A stretch of 64,000 nucleotides of DNA, from positions 1-64,000 of the forward strand of contig NZ_QFWX01000005.1 in assembly GCF_003344045.1 (NCBI RefSeq), in the 5' to 3' direction. Position 1 is the first letter of the stretch. Each line of letters opens with the position of its first letter. Below, piece after piece: positions 41,990 through 49,577 of this stretch. The notes beneath the pieces were generated by a model. That model saw only the letters and a program-made list of their open reading frames with translations, did no database searches and was not told the DNA's origin. The translations under genes were made by a program, and so were the position numbers. Source of the DNA: Marinobacter vulgaris (GTDB lineage: Bacteria; Pseudomonadota; Gammaproteobacteria; Pseudomonadales; Oleiphilaceae).

Positions 41990-43924
41990 TTACTTCACAG
42001 CCTTGAGTGACTGATTGTATCTCATTCGCTCCAGGCGACCTTCAATAGCACGCCTGATGCCCTTTGCATCCAGTCCGCAGGAAGACAGCAGCTCACCGTG
42101 CTTGCCGTGGTCAATGAAAGTGTCCGGCAGACCGATCTGCAATACCGGCTGGCTGACGTCGCGGCTGTTGAGGAACTCCGTCACTGCGCTGCCAGCGCCG
42201 CCTGCGATGGCGTTCTCTTCGATCGTCACCAGCAGGTTGTGTTGCTCCGCCAGTGACAGAATCAACTCCTCGTCCAGTGGTTTTACAAACCGCATATCCG
42301 CCACCGTTGCGCCCAGCGCTTCTGCCGCTTCAAGAGCAGGTGTCAGCAGGGTGCCGAAGTTCAGTATCGCAATTCCGGAACCCTCTTTGACCAGCCGGCC
42401 CCTGCCGATGGGGAGGGCGGCCAGTTCCCGGACGATCTCGGCGCCGGGGCCGGTTCCGCGGGGGTAACGCACCGCTGCAGGCCCCTCGAACAGCATGCCG
42501 GTGTGCAGCAACTGGCGGGTTTCGTTTTCATCGGACGGTGTCATTACGATCATGTTGGGGACGCAGCGCAGATAGCTGATATCGAAAGCACCGGCATGGG
42601 TGGGGCCGTCTTCGCCCACCAGACCCGCGCGATCAATGGCAAATAATACATCCAGATTCTGTATGGCGACATCGTGAATCAGCTGGTCGTAGGCGCGTTG
42701 CAGAAACGTGGAATAGATGGCAACCACCGGCTTGGCTCCGTCACAGGCGAGGCCCGCAGCCAGGGTAACCGAGTGCTGCTCGGCAATGGCAACATCAAAA
42801 TACCGGTCCGGGAAGCGCTGGGAGAACGCCAGCAGGTCAGAGCCTTCGCACATGGCCGGGGTGATGCCTGCAATGCGCTCGTCCGCTTCTGCCGCATCAC
42901 AGAGCCACTGGCCAAAAACGTTGGCGTATTTGGGTTTCGACGGTTTGGGGGCCACCGGTTCTGGCTTGCTGGGGGGCACCGGGTCAATCTTGTTAATGGC
43001 GTGATAGCCAATCGGGTCGGCTTCGGCGGGGGCGAAGCCCTTGCCCTTGGTGGTTACCACATGAAGGAATTGCGGGCCGTCCAGCTCGCGGATATTTTCC
43101 AGGGTTTCCACCAGCAGAGGCAGGTCATGACCGTCGATGGGGCCGATGTAATTAAAACCAAGCTCCTCGAACAGGGTGCCGGGCGCAATCATGCCCTTGA
43201 AGTGCTCCTCGGTCTTGCGGGCCAATGCCATCAAATGGGGCGCCGCCTGCAGCACCCGTTTGCTGCTGTCGCGCACCTGATTGTAGGTACGGCTTGCCAG
43301 CAACTTGGCAAAATAGTTCGACAGGCCGCCGACATTATGGGAAATCGACATATCGTTGTCGTTGAGGATAACCAGCATGTCAGCATGCAGGTGACCGGCA
43401 TGATTCAGGGCTTCAAACGCCATTCCTGCCGTCATGGCACCGTCACCGATGACCGCAATACTCTTGCGACCGGTTCCTTGCATGCGCGAGGCAATCGCCA
43501 TGCCCAGGGCGGCACTGATCGAGGTACTGGAATGGCCTACGCCGAAGGTATCGTATTCGCTCTCGGCCCGTTTCGGGAAACCTGCCAGTCCACCTTTGCG
43601 GCGGATGCTGTTCATGCGCTCACGGCGGCCGGTGAGGATTTTGTGGGGGTAGGCCTGGTGGCCGACGTCCCATACCAGCCGGTCTTCCGGTGTGTTGAAG
43701 ACATAATGCAGGGCAACAGTCAGTTCCAGAACGCCAAGGCCGGCGCCGAAGTGGCCACCTGTCTGCCCCACGGACCAGAGCAGGAACGCGCGCAGCTCCC
43801 GCGCCAACTGAGTCAACTGGTCGTCTGCCAGCTCCCGTAGCTGTGCGGGACTATCGATCCTGTCCAGAAGCGGCGTGTTGGGCCGTTGTGACGGAATTTC
43901 CCTGAAAGTATATGTATCCTGCAT
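41990..43924 (-). CDS. dxs: 1-deoxy-D-xylulose-5-phosphate synthase
   Basis: The thiamine-diphosphate enzyme that starts the MEP isoprenoid pathway. The 644-residue protein has [18 protein letters not shown] and NDNDMSIS (thiamine-binding GDG...NDN), [15 protein letters not shown], and a C-terminal transketolase domain. It follows ispA and xseB on the same strand, the common gammaproteobacterial xseB-ispA-dxs arrangement, with a 160-base gap to ispA. Confidence 0.97.
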   Translation of the reverse strand: MQDTYTFREIPSQRPNTPLLDRIDSPAQLRELADDQLTQLARELRAFLLWSVGQTGGHFGAGLGVLELTVALHYVFNTPEDRLVWDVGHQAYPHKILTGRRERMNSIRRKGGLAGFPKRAESEYDTFGVGHSSTSISAALGMAIASRMQGTGRKSIAVIGDGAMTAGMAFEALNHAGHLHADMLVILNDNDMSISHNVGGLSNYFAKLLASRTYNQVRDSSKRVLQAAPHLMALARKTEEHFKGMIAPGTLFEELGFNYIGPIDGHDLPLLVETLENIRELDGPQFLHVVTTKGKGFAPAEADPIGYHAINKIDPVPPSKPEPVAPKPSKPKYANVFGQWLCDAAEADERIAGITPAMCEGSDLLAFSQRFPDRYFDVAIAEQHSVTLAAGLACDGAKPVVAIYSTFLQRAYDQLIHDVAIQNLDVLFAIDRAGLVGEDGPTHAGAFDISYLRCVPNMIVMTPSDENETRQLLHTGMLFEGPAAVRYPRGTGPGAEIVRELAALPIGRGRLVKEGSGIAILNFGTLLTPALEAAEALGATVADMRFVKPLDEELILSLAEQHNLLVTIEENAIAGGAGSAVTEFLNSRDVSQPVLQIGLPDTFIDHGKHGELLSSCGLDAKGIRRAIEGRLERMRYNQSLKAVK

Positions 43925-44084
43925 CTGCTCGAGTCTTTTCCGGCTGTTTCAAAATGTGACTGCTGACGATAATAATCGATTACTGGACATTATAGGGGAT
44001 GAAGGGACCCGGTTTCATACTGATTGGGCCGGTCAGGCTTTATCAGCTACTGTTGGCCAGTGTGCATGCCAGCGCCGTGATGGT

Positions 44085-44984
44085 TCAATGGGTGCGGGCC
44101 ACCACATAACCGGCCATGTCCCTTAGCATGTCGCCTTCCCTGCCGAAACCATCCAGGCTGGAGAGGGACGAATCCAGAAGCTGTGCCAGATAGTTTCTGG
44201 CACCGGCGCTGCCAAGCAGGGAAGGGTAGGTAGGCTTGGCGCGTGCCAGGTCTGACCCTTGAGGTTTGCCGATCACTGTGGTGTCACCTTCAATGTCCAG
44301 AAGATCATCCTGAACCTGGAATGCCAGCCCGAGAGTCTGTGAATAGGTGGTGAGGGCTGTCAGCTGGTCTTGGCTGACATCCGGGGCAGTCAGGGCGCCC
44401 ACGCGCACGCTGGCTGCAATCAGAGCCCCGGTTTTGTGGCGATGCATCTTCTCCAGCTGATCGATAGTGAGGCTTCTGCCGACCGACTCCAGATCGATAG
44501 CCTGGCCCCCCACCATACCCTGGTGCCCGCTTGCGAGGGCCAGCTCCCGAATCATCGCCAGACGGACCTGGTCATCCACTCCCGGGGCTTCGGCCAGCCA
44601 GCCGAATGCCATGGTCTGCAGGGCATCACCGGCAAGAATGGCGGTAGCTTCGTCAAAGGCGATGTGTGTTGTGGCACGCCCCCGGCGCAGTTCGTCATCG
44701 TCCATGGCCGGCAGGTCGTCGTGAATCAGCGAATAGGCATGGATCAGCTCCAGGGCGCAGGCAGGAACAATTGCTTTGTTCTTGGGCTGGCCCACTGCTG
44801 CAGCTGCCGCCATGCACAGGGCCGGGCGAATACGCTTGCCGCCGCCCAATACACTGTACCGCATGGCCTCCTGAAGGCGTGCAGGGCCAGTGTCTGAGGT
44901 GGAAAACCGGTGCTCCAGTTCAGCGTCGATCTGCTGTCGGCACTGTTCCAGGAATGTTTCCAGACGGGTATTCTGCGTTGGCAT
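44085..44984 (-). CDS. ispA: Farnesyl diphosphate synthase (short-chain polyprenyl synthase)
   Basis: Condenses isopentenyl diphosphate units to farnesyl diphosphate for undecaprenol and quinones. The 299-residue protein has the first aspartate-rich motif in DDLPAMDDDELRRGR (about residues 89-103), the second in QVQDDLLDIEGD, and GGKRIRPALC for substrate binding. It overlaps the xseB stop by one base (ATGA type). Confidence 0.95.
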   Translation of the reverse strand: MPTQNTRLETFLEQCRQQIDAELEHRFSTSDTGPARLQEAMRYSVLGGGKRIRPALCMAAAAAVGQPKNKAIVPACALELIHAYSLIHDDLPAMDDDELRRGRATTHIAFDEATAILAGDALQTMAFGWLAEAPGVDDQVRLAMIRELALASGHQGMVGGQAIDLESVGRSLTIDQLEKMHRHKTGALIAASVRVGALTAPDVSQDQLTALTTYSQTLGLAFQVQDDLLDIEGDTTVIGKPQGSDLARAKPTYPSLLGSAGARNYLAQLLDSSLSSLDGFGREGDMLRDMAGYVVARTH

Positions 44985-45238
44985 CAGGCAGGTTCATCCG
45001 GGGTAAACGGTCGCGTTTCCAGTGTGCCATCGCTGTTTTCGACCAGCTGCTCCACCCGCTGTTCCGCCGTCCTGAGCGCCTGCTGGCACTCCCTTGTGAG
45101 CTTTACGCCCCGCTCGAAAGCCGTCAGTGACTGCTCCAGGGACAGCTCCCCCTGCTCCAGGTCACGAACCAGTTTTTCCAGCTCATCCAGGGATTTTTCA
45201 AAGTCGGCGATAGACGCCGTGCTTTTCTCACCGGCCAT
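44984..45238 (-). CDS. xseB: Exodeoxyribonuclease VII small subunit
   Basis: An 84-residue helical protein that binds XseA to form exonuclease VII. The conserved [20 protein letters not shown] and [19 protein letters not shown] are present. The partner xseA is not in the window. It is the first gene of the xseB-ispA-dxs group. Confidence 0.93.
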   Translation of the reverse strand: MAGEKSTASIADFEKSLDELEKLVRDLEQGELSLEQSLTAFERGVKLTRECQQALRTAEQRVEQLVENSDGTLETRPFTPDEPA

Positions 45239-45286
45239 ACAGGGCCTCCGGTTGCTTCGCGGAATTTCGCGGATTATACCAAAGCT

Positions 45287-46072
45287 TCAGGCCGGCCGCT
45301 GCCAGCAGAACGCTCTGGTGTCCTGCTTTTTTCCCTCCGGGCCCCAAACCTGTTCGGTCACGCGGATCTCACCGCCGGCGCTGACGGTCACAACCGTCGT
45401 GGCGCGGGTGCCGTAATCACTGCCGACGATGAAGGGTGATGACAGAAAACGCTCTGTCGTACGGTCCACACCGGTGTCGGGTAATTCATGGTCCGGTGCC
45501 GGCGTGGTGTCCTGGAGATGCGCAATCAGGCTTTGATGGAGCGCCTCCGTGGTTCCGGAGTTTGCGCTCTCAAGCAGCCCGGTAACCGAGCTCCTTAACC
45601 GGAGCAGTTTGGGCCAGGGCGTTTGCAGCAGGTGATTGCTGAGGCCATAGGTGCCGCGGTGCACATGGCGGCCGGGGTGAGCGTCCCGGTTACTGAAATA
45701 CCAGCCATGTTCTGTATTCAGACTGACCAGGTTGAAACCGGAATACCGGTCTTTTTGCTGCTGGAGCCGGGGTTCCAGGGTCTCGCTGTGCTCAGCAAGG
45801 GCCAAGAGCGGAAGCTCGCCCCGGGAGTTTGTGCCGGGAGCCTGGGCGCCCTCCCGTACATTGGTCACCGCGGAAACGTGACCGTTGACGTCAACGGCCA
45901 GCCAGGTGCCGCCGGATAGCAGGTCACGACCCGCGAGAACCTTCCGATCGGCGGTTTCGCTGGCCCACCAGTCCATGGCAGCGGTGGGGCGGCGAAAGAA
46001 TTCGTCACGATTGGCCGCCACCACCAATGGAAAATCGGGATGCTGTCGGAGGGAAAAAACAATCAGGCACAT
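45287..46072 (-). CDS. NRDE (TANGO2-like) family protein
   Basis: A 261-residue member of the NRDE family, related to eukaryotic TANGO2, which is proposed to act in heme or lipid metabolism. The family start MCLIVF and the eponymous AANRDEFFRRPT are at residues 1-6 and about 16-27. GGTWLAV and NFRE-like NVREG follow. The ATG at 46072 is chosen because it gives the family N-terminus and has GGATGAG upstream. A much longer frame (to 46381) would run through the divergent gene. The biochemical role is not known. Confidence 0.85.
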   Translation of the reverse strand: MCLIVFSLRQHPDFPLVVAANRDEFFRRPTAAMDWWASETADRKVLAGRDLLSGGTWLAVDVNGHVSAVTNVREGAQAPGTNSRGELPLLALAEHSETLEPRLQQQKDRYSGFNLVSLNTEHGWYFSNRDAHPGRHVHRGTYGLSNHLLQTPWPKLLRLRSSVTGLLESANSGTTEALHQSLIAHLQDTTPAPDHELPDTGVDRTTERFLSSPFIVGSDYGTRATTVVTVSAGGEIRVTEQVWGPEGKKQDTRAFCWQRPA

Positions 46073-46153
46073 GGGGCTCATCCATCGCGAGTGAACAAAG
46101 GTGCGTCGGTGTGTATCATACCAGCCTGTTCTGTTCTCTGCGTGTGGCTGAGT

Positions 46154-46948
46154 ATGACCCTGATTGCTGTAATTGGTCTTTATCTGGCGCTGGGCGCGCT
46201 GGCGGGCACCATGGCCGGACTGTTTGGCATTGGTGGCGGGCTGGTGATTGTGCCGGTTCTGATTTTCAGCTTCGGCCTGCAGGGAATCAGCAGCGAAATC
46301 GCCGCCCATCTGGCCGTGGGAACCTCCCTGGCAACCATCGTCTTTACGTCGATGAGCTCCATACGCTCGCATCACCTCCATCAGGCGGTTCGCTGGGAAA
46401 TTTTCCGACCCATGACTGCCGGTATCGTGGTGGGGGCGATACTCGGTGCCTGGACCGCGTCCATGCTCAGTGGCGATGCTCTGGAACTGATCATTGGTGT
46501 GTTTGTCATTGTCGTGGCGCTGAAAATGCTGTTGCAGGTAAATCCGAAAGCCGGTCGTGACGTGCCCGGTTCCGCCGGCTTGACGGGTGCGGGCGCCGGC
46601 ATTGGCTGGGCGTCGGCCATCTTCGGCATTGGCGGTGGCACGCTGACGGTTCCCTTCCTGAGCTGGTGTAACGTGCGCATGCAGCAGGCTGTGGGAACAT
46701 CGGCCGCCTGTGGCCTACCGATTGCCGTGGCCGGCGCGCTGGCTAACATCGGCACTGGCTGGCAGAATCCGCACCTGCCGGAACTCAGTGTCGGGTTCAT
46801 TTATCTGCCCGCGTTTCTGGGAATTGTCCTCACCAGCGTCCTGTTCGCCCGGGTCGGTGCCAATCTGGCTCACCGCCTGGATGCGGCGCTACTCAAAAAA
46901 ATCTTCGCCATTGTGTTAATCGTGGTGGGTATCCGTTTTCTGCTATGA
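46154..46948 (+). CDS. TauE/SafE family membrane transporter
   Basis: A 264-residue membrane protein with about eight transmembrane helices, of the TauE/SafE group proposed to export sulfite or organosulfonates. The family has two repeats, each with a glycine-rich signature: GTMAGLFGIGGGLVIVPVL (near residue 16) and GWASAIFGIGGGTLTVPFL (near 153). It starts at ATG 46154, and a longer frame to 46040 is unlikely because it would read into the NRDE gene. The substrate is unknown. It is followed 15 bases later by lgt. Confidence 0.88.
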   Translation: MTLIAVIGLYLALGALAGTMAGLFGIGGGLVIVPVLIFSFGLQGISSEIAAHLAVGTSLATIVFTSMSSIRSHHLHQAVRWEIFRPMTAGIVVGAILGAWTASMLSGDALELIIGVFVIVVALKMLLQVNPKAGRDVPGSAGLTGAGAGIGWASAIFGIGGGTLTVPFLSWCNVRMQQAVGTSAACGLPIAVAGALANIGTGWQNPHLPELSVGFIYLPAFLGIVLTSVLFARVGANLAHRLDAALLKKIFAIVLIVVGIRFLL

Positions 46949-46963
46949 CCTGAGGGGTTATTG

Positions 46964-47752
46964 ATGCTCCAGCATCCGCAAATCGATCCGGTGGCCATCT
47001 CCATCGGGCCGTTGAAAATACACTGGTATGGCCTGACCTACCTGGTCGGATTCCTGGTGGGCTGGTGGCTGGGCCGGATAAGGGCCCGCAAACCCTGGTC
47101 GCCAATCACTGAAGCCCAGATGGGCGACATGCTTTTTTATATTGCCCTTGGCGTCATCCTCGGCGGCCGCTTCGGCTACGTGATTTTCTACAACTTTGGT
47201 GCCTTCCTGGCTGATCCGTTGATGTTGTTGCGGGTCTGGGAGGGGGGGATGTCCTTCCACGGCGGCCTGCTGGGGGTGATGTTTGCCATCTGGTGGTTCG
47301 GTCGTAAAGTGGACCGCACCTTCTGGCAAATCTCCGACTTCGTCGCACCGCTGGTGCCGGTTGGCCTCGGAGCCGGGCGCATCGGCAATTTCATCAACGG
47401 CGAACTCTGGGGTAAGCCCACGGACCTGCCCTGGGGTATGGTTTTCCGTACCGCTCCCGACGCCCTGGCCCGCCATCCGTCACAGCTTTACCAGTTCGCT
47501 CTCGAAGGCGTGCTGTTCTTCATCATCCTGTGGTGGTTTTCCTCAAAGCCCCGGCCCCGCATGGCGGTGTCCGGCCTGTTCCTGGCATGCTATGGCGTCT
47601 TCCGTTTCCTGGTGGAATTCGTCCGCCAACCTGACCCGCAGCTGGGTTACCTGGCTTTCGACTGGCTGACCATGGGGCAGGTGCTGTCGTTCCCGATGGT
47701 TCTGGCGGGAGTTGCACTGATTGTTTTTGCTTACCGGAGAAACGCTGAATGA
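46964..47752 (+). CDS. lgt: Prolipoprotein diacylglyceryl transferase
   Basis: Transfers diacylglycerol to the lipobox cysteine of prelipoproteins at the inner membrane. The 262-residue protein has about seven transmembrane helices. It contains [11 protein letters not shown], the HGGLLGVM segment and the Lgt signature [13 protein letters not shown]. The ATG at 46964 follows GAGGGG. A TTG at 46961 is in frame. The stop overlaps the thyA start by four bases. Confidence 0.96.
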   Translation: MLQHPQIDPVAISIGPLKIHWYGLTYLVGFLVGWWLGRIRARKPWSPITEAQMGDMLFYIALGVILGGRFGYVIFYNFGAFLADPLMLLRVWEGGMSFHGGLLGVMFAIWWFGRKVDRTFWQISDFVAPLVPVGLGAGRIGNFINGELWGKPTDLPWGMVFRTAPDALARHPSQLYQFALEGVLFFIILWWFSSKPRPRMAVSGLFLACYGVFRFLVEFVRQPDPQLGYLAFDWLTMGQVLSFPMVLAGVALIVFAYRRNAE

Positions 47753-48588
47753 AAGCCTATCTCGACCTTATGAAAGACGTGGTAGACAACGGCATGGACC
47801 GCGGTGACCGCACCGGCGTCGGCACCCGTTCCGTGTTTGGCCGCCAGATCCGTTTCAACCTGCAGGAAGGTTTCCCGCTTGTTACCACCAAGAAAGTCCA
47901 CCTGCGCAGCATCATCCAGGAGCTGCTGTGGTTCCTGAAGGGCTCCACGGACAACAACTGGCTGAAAGAACGCAAAGTGTCCATCTGGAACGAATGGGCC
48001 CTGGAAAACGGCGATCTGGGCCCCATCTACGGCAAGCAGTGGCGCAGCTGGCAATGCCCGGACGGCAGCACCGTCGACCAGATCAGTGATGTGATTGACC
48101 AGATCCGCACCAAGCCCAACTCCCGCCGCCTGATCGTCTCCGCCTGGAACCCGGCCGAGCTCCCGGACGAATCCATCGGCCCCCAGGACAACGTCCGCCA
48201 GGGCCGTATGGCCCTGGCTCCATGCCACTGCCTGTTCCAGTTCTACGTTTCCGACGGCAAGCTCTCCTGCCAGCTCTATCAGCGCAGTGCCGACCTGTTT
48301 CTGGGTGTACCGTTCAATATCGCCTCCTACGCCCTGCTGACCCACATGATCGCCCAGCAATGCGATCTGGGCGTTGGCGAATTTGTGCATACTTTCGGTG
48401 ATTGTCACCTGTACCAGAACCACCTGACTGGCGACATCGTCTTTGAGCAGTTAAAGCGGGAGCCAAGGGCGTTGCCCCAACTGGTGATCAAACGGAAACC
48501 TTCGTCGATCTTTGAGTACGAGCTGGAGGATTTCGAGTTTGCCGGGTATGACCCTTACCCCGGGATTAAGGCGCCTATTGCTATTTGA
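47749..48588 (+). CDS. thyA: Thymidylate synthase
   Basis: Methylates dUMP to dTMP with methylenetetrahydrofolate, which becomes dihydrofolate. The 279-residue protein has the arginine-rich [14 protein letters not shown] near residue 20, the catalytic cysteine in [14 protein letters not shown], and [19 protein letters not shown]. It ends PGIKAPIAI as in relatives. Its product is recycled by FolA, encoded 445 bases downstream on the same strand, but two large hairpin elements lie between them. Confidence 0.98.
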   Translation: MKAYLDLMKDVVDNGMDRGDRTGVGTRSVFGRQIRFNLQEGFPLVTTKKVHLRSIIQELLWFLKGSTDNNWLKERKVSIWNEWALENGDLGPIYGKQWRSWQCPDGSTVDQISDVIDQIRTKPNSRRLIVSAWNPAELPDESIGPQDNVRQGRMALAPCHCLFQFYVSDGKLSCQLYQRSADLFLGVPFNIASYALLTHMIAQQCDLGVGEFVHTFGDCHLYQNHLTGDIVFEQLKREPRALPQLVIKRKPSSIFEYELEDFEFAGYDPYPGIKAPIAI

Positions 48589-48624
48589 TTTCTAGCTGGG
48601 ACCGGCCCTATTATTCTGGCTTCT

Positions 48625-48736
48625 GCAGGACACCGGGTGGGGGTTTCCGAAAAACGCTGTAAATACGTCCATGTACGCTTGGGCTCCGCCATCCATGGCT
48701 CCGCACATTTTCGGAAACCCCCACCCGGTGTCCTGC
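48625..48736 (+). repeat. Long hairpin repeat, copy 1 (29-bp stem, 54-nt loop)
   Basis: Perfect inverted repeats at 48625-48653 and 48708-48736 form a 29-bp stem. The 54-nt loop (48654-48707) starts ACGC, ends GCACA, and contains the block from 48677 to 48707 that is identical, in reverse orientation, in copy 2. Inside the loop, tacgtccatgta and gccatccatggc resemble one another, each with a CCAT-like core. The stem sequence has no similarity to that of copy 2 apart from the A/T run next to the loop. No T run follows the outer end, so it is not a standard terminator. Confidence 0.9.
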
Positions 48737-48862
48737 GATCGAATGGTTGAGATCGATTTTCAGGAAGCTGGGGTCAAACTGGGATACCTATCCTAACTGA
48801 CTCTAAATCAGAACGTTATGCCGTAGTGTCTGTAGGTCAGCTGATTACATTGTCGAATCGCG

Positions 48863-48968
48863 AGAGGGCGGGAAGATGTGTCCAAAAATGTGCGGAGCCA
48901 TGGATGGCGGAGCCCAAGCCGCGCATGGATGCCTTGAGGCGTTTTTTGGACACATCTTCCCGCCCTCT
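48863..48968 (-). repeat. Long hairpin repeat, copy 2 (26-bp stem, 54-nt loop), inverted
   Basis: Perfect inverted repeats at 48863-48888 and 48943-48968 form a 26-bp stem. The 54-nt loop (48889-48942) is the same length as in copy 1. Read on the minus strand, it starts ACGC and ends with the same 31 nt as the copy 1 loop. It lies 66 bases before the folA start and would fold in the folA leader if transcription begins upstream of it. Stem sequence differs completely from copy 1, while pairing is perfect in both. Confidence 0.9.
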
Positions 48969-48990
48969 TGCAGCCCCCAAATCCAGAGGG

Positions 48991-49004
48991 CCCCGGATCC
49001 GGGG
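48991..49004. repeat. Short GC palindrome upstream of folA
   Basis: CCCCGGATCCGGGG is a perfect 14-base palindrome 30 bases before the folA start, just outside copy 2 of the long hairpin. It could fold into a small extra hairpin in the folA leader. The role is unknown. Confidence 0.5.
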
Positions 49005-49033
49005 GAGCTCCCAAGCACGAGGACAAACAATCA

Positions 49034-49549
49034 ATGAGGAAAGCCCTGATAGTGGCCATGTCCCAGAATCGGGTCATCGGCCGTAACAACAAGCTGCCAT
49101 GGTATCTGCCAGGGGATCTGAAGTACTTCAAGCAGGCCACCATGGGCAAGCCCATCATCATGGGGCGGAAAACCTGGGATTCCATCGGTCGGCCATTGCC
49201 CGGGCGGATGAACGTGGTGATTTCGCGGAATCCGGAGTGGGAGGCGCCGGCGGGAACGGTGGCTGCAACGTCACTGGACGAAGCGTTGGTCAAGGCCGAA
49301 GCCCAGGCCGAGATCGAGGGTGGGGACGAGGTGATGATTATCGGTGGCGGTCAGATTTACGCAGAAGCGCTGCCGATCGTGGACAGAATTTACATTACCC
49401 AGGTACATGCCGAAATCGAGGGAGATGCCTTCTTTCCGGAAGTGAACTGGGATCAGTGGGAAGAAATCGGACGGGAGGATTTCTCCGCGTCCGACAACAA
49501 CCCTTACGATTACAGCTTCGTCGTCTATCAGCGCCTGACTCAGCCTTGA
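49034..49549 (+). CDS. folA: Dihydrofolate reductase
   Basis: Reduces dihydrofolate to tetrahydrofolate with NADPH, and so recycles the product of ThyA. The 171-residue protein has ALIVAMSQNRVIGRNNKLPW (Met20-loop region), the LPGDLKYFKQATMG segment, GRKTWDSIGRPLPGR and IIGGGQIY. It starts at ATG 49034. The open frame reads upstream through the hairpin repeat to 48968, but that part is not protein-like. Confidence 0.96.
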   Translation: MRKALIVAMSQNRVIGRNNKLPWYLPGDLKYFKQATMGKPIIMGRKTWDSIGRPLPGRMNVVISRNPEWEAPAGTVAATSLDEALVKAEAQAEIEGGDEVMIIGGGQIYAEALPIVDRIYITQVHAEIEGDAFFPEVNWDQWEEIGREDFSASDNNPYDYSFVVYQRLTQP

Positions 49550-49577
49550 GCGACTGAGTCAGCCAGGGGCGACCAAG

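Noticed and set aside
45287-46381. NRDE protein with an extra 103 residues at the N-terminus
   Set aside because: The extension would lie within the divergent TauE/SafE gene. The family starts with MCLIVF, which has its own ribosome binding site.
48625-48736. Simple rho-independent terminator of thyA
   Set aside because: The stem is unusually long, the loop is 54 nt and conserved, and no T run follows the outer end.
48625-48968. Integron attC sites
   Set aside because: attC sites have imperfect stems with extrahelical bases and the end motifs RYYYAAC/GTTRRRY. These stems are perfect and lack those motifs, and no integrase is nearby.
48826-49086. An 86-codon open frame reading through hairpin copy 2 into folA
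   Set aside because: The frame exists because the repeat happens to lack stops. It overlaps the folA start in another frame, has no ribosome binding site, and its sequence is that of the repeat.
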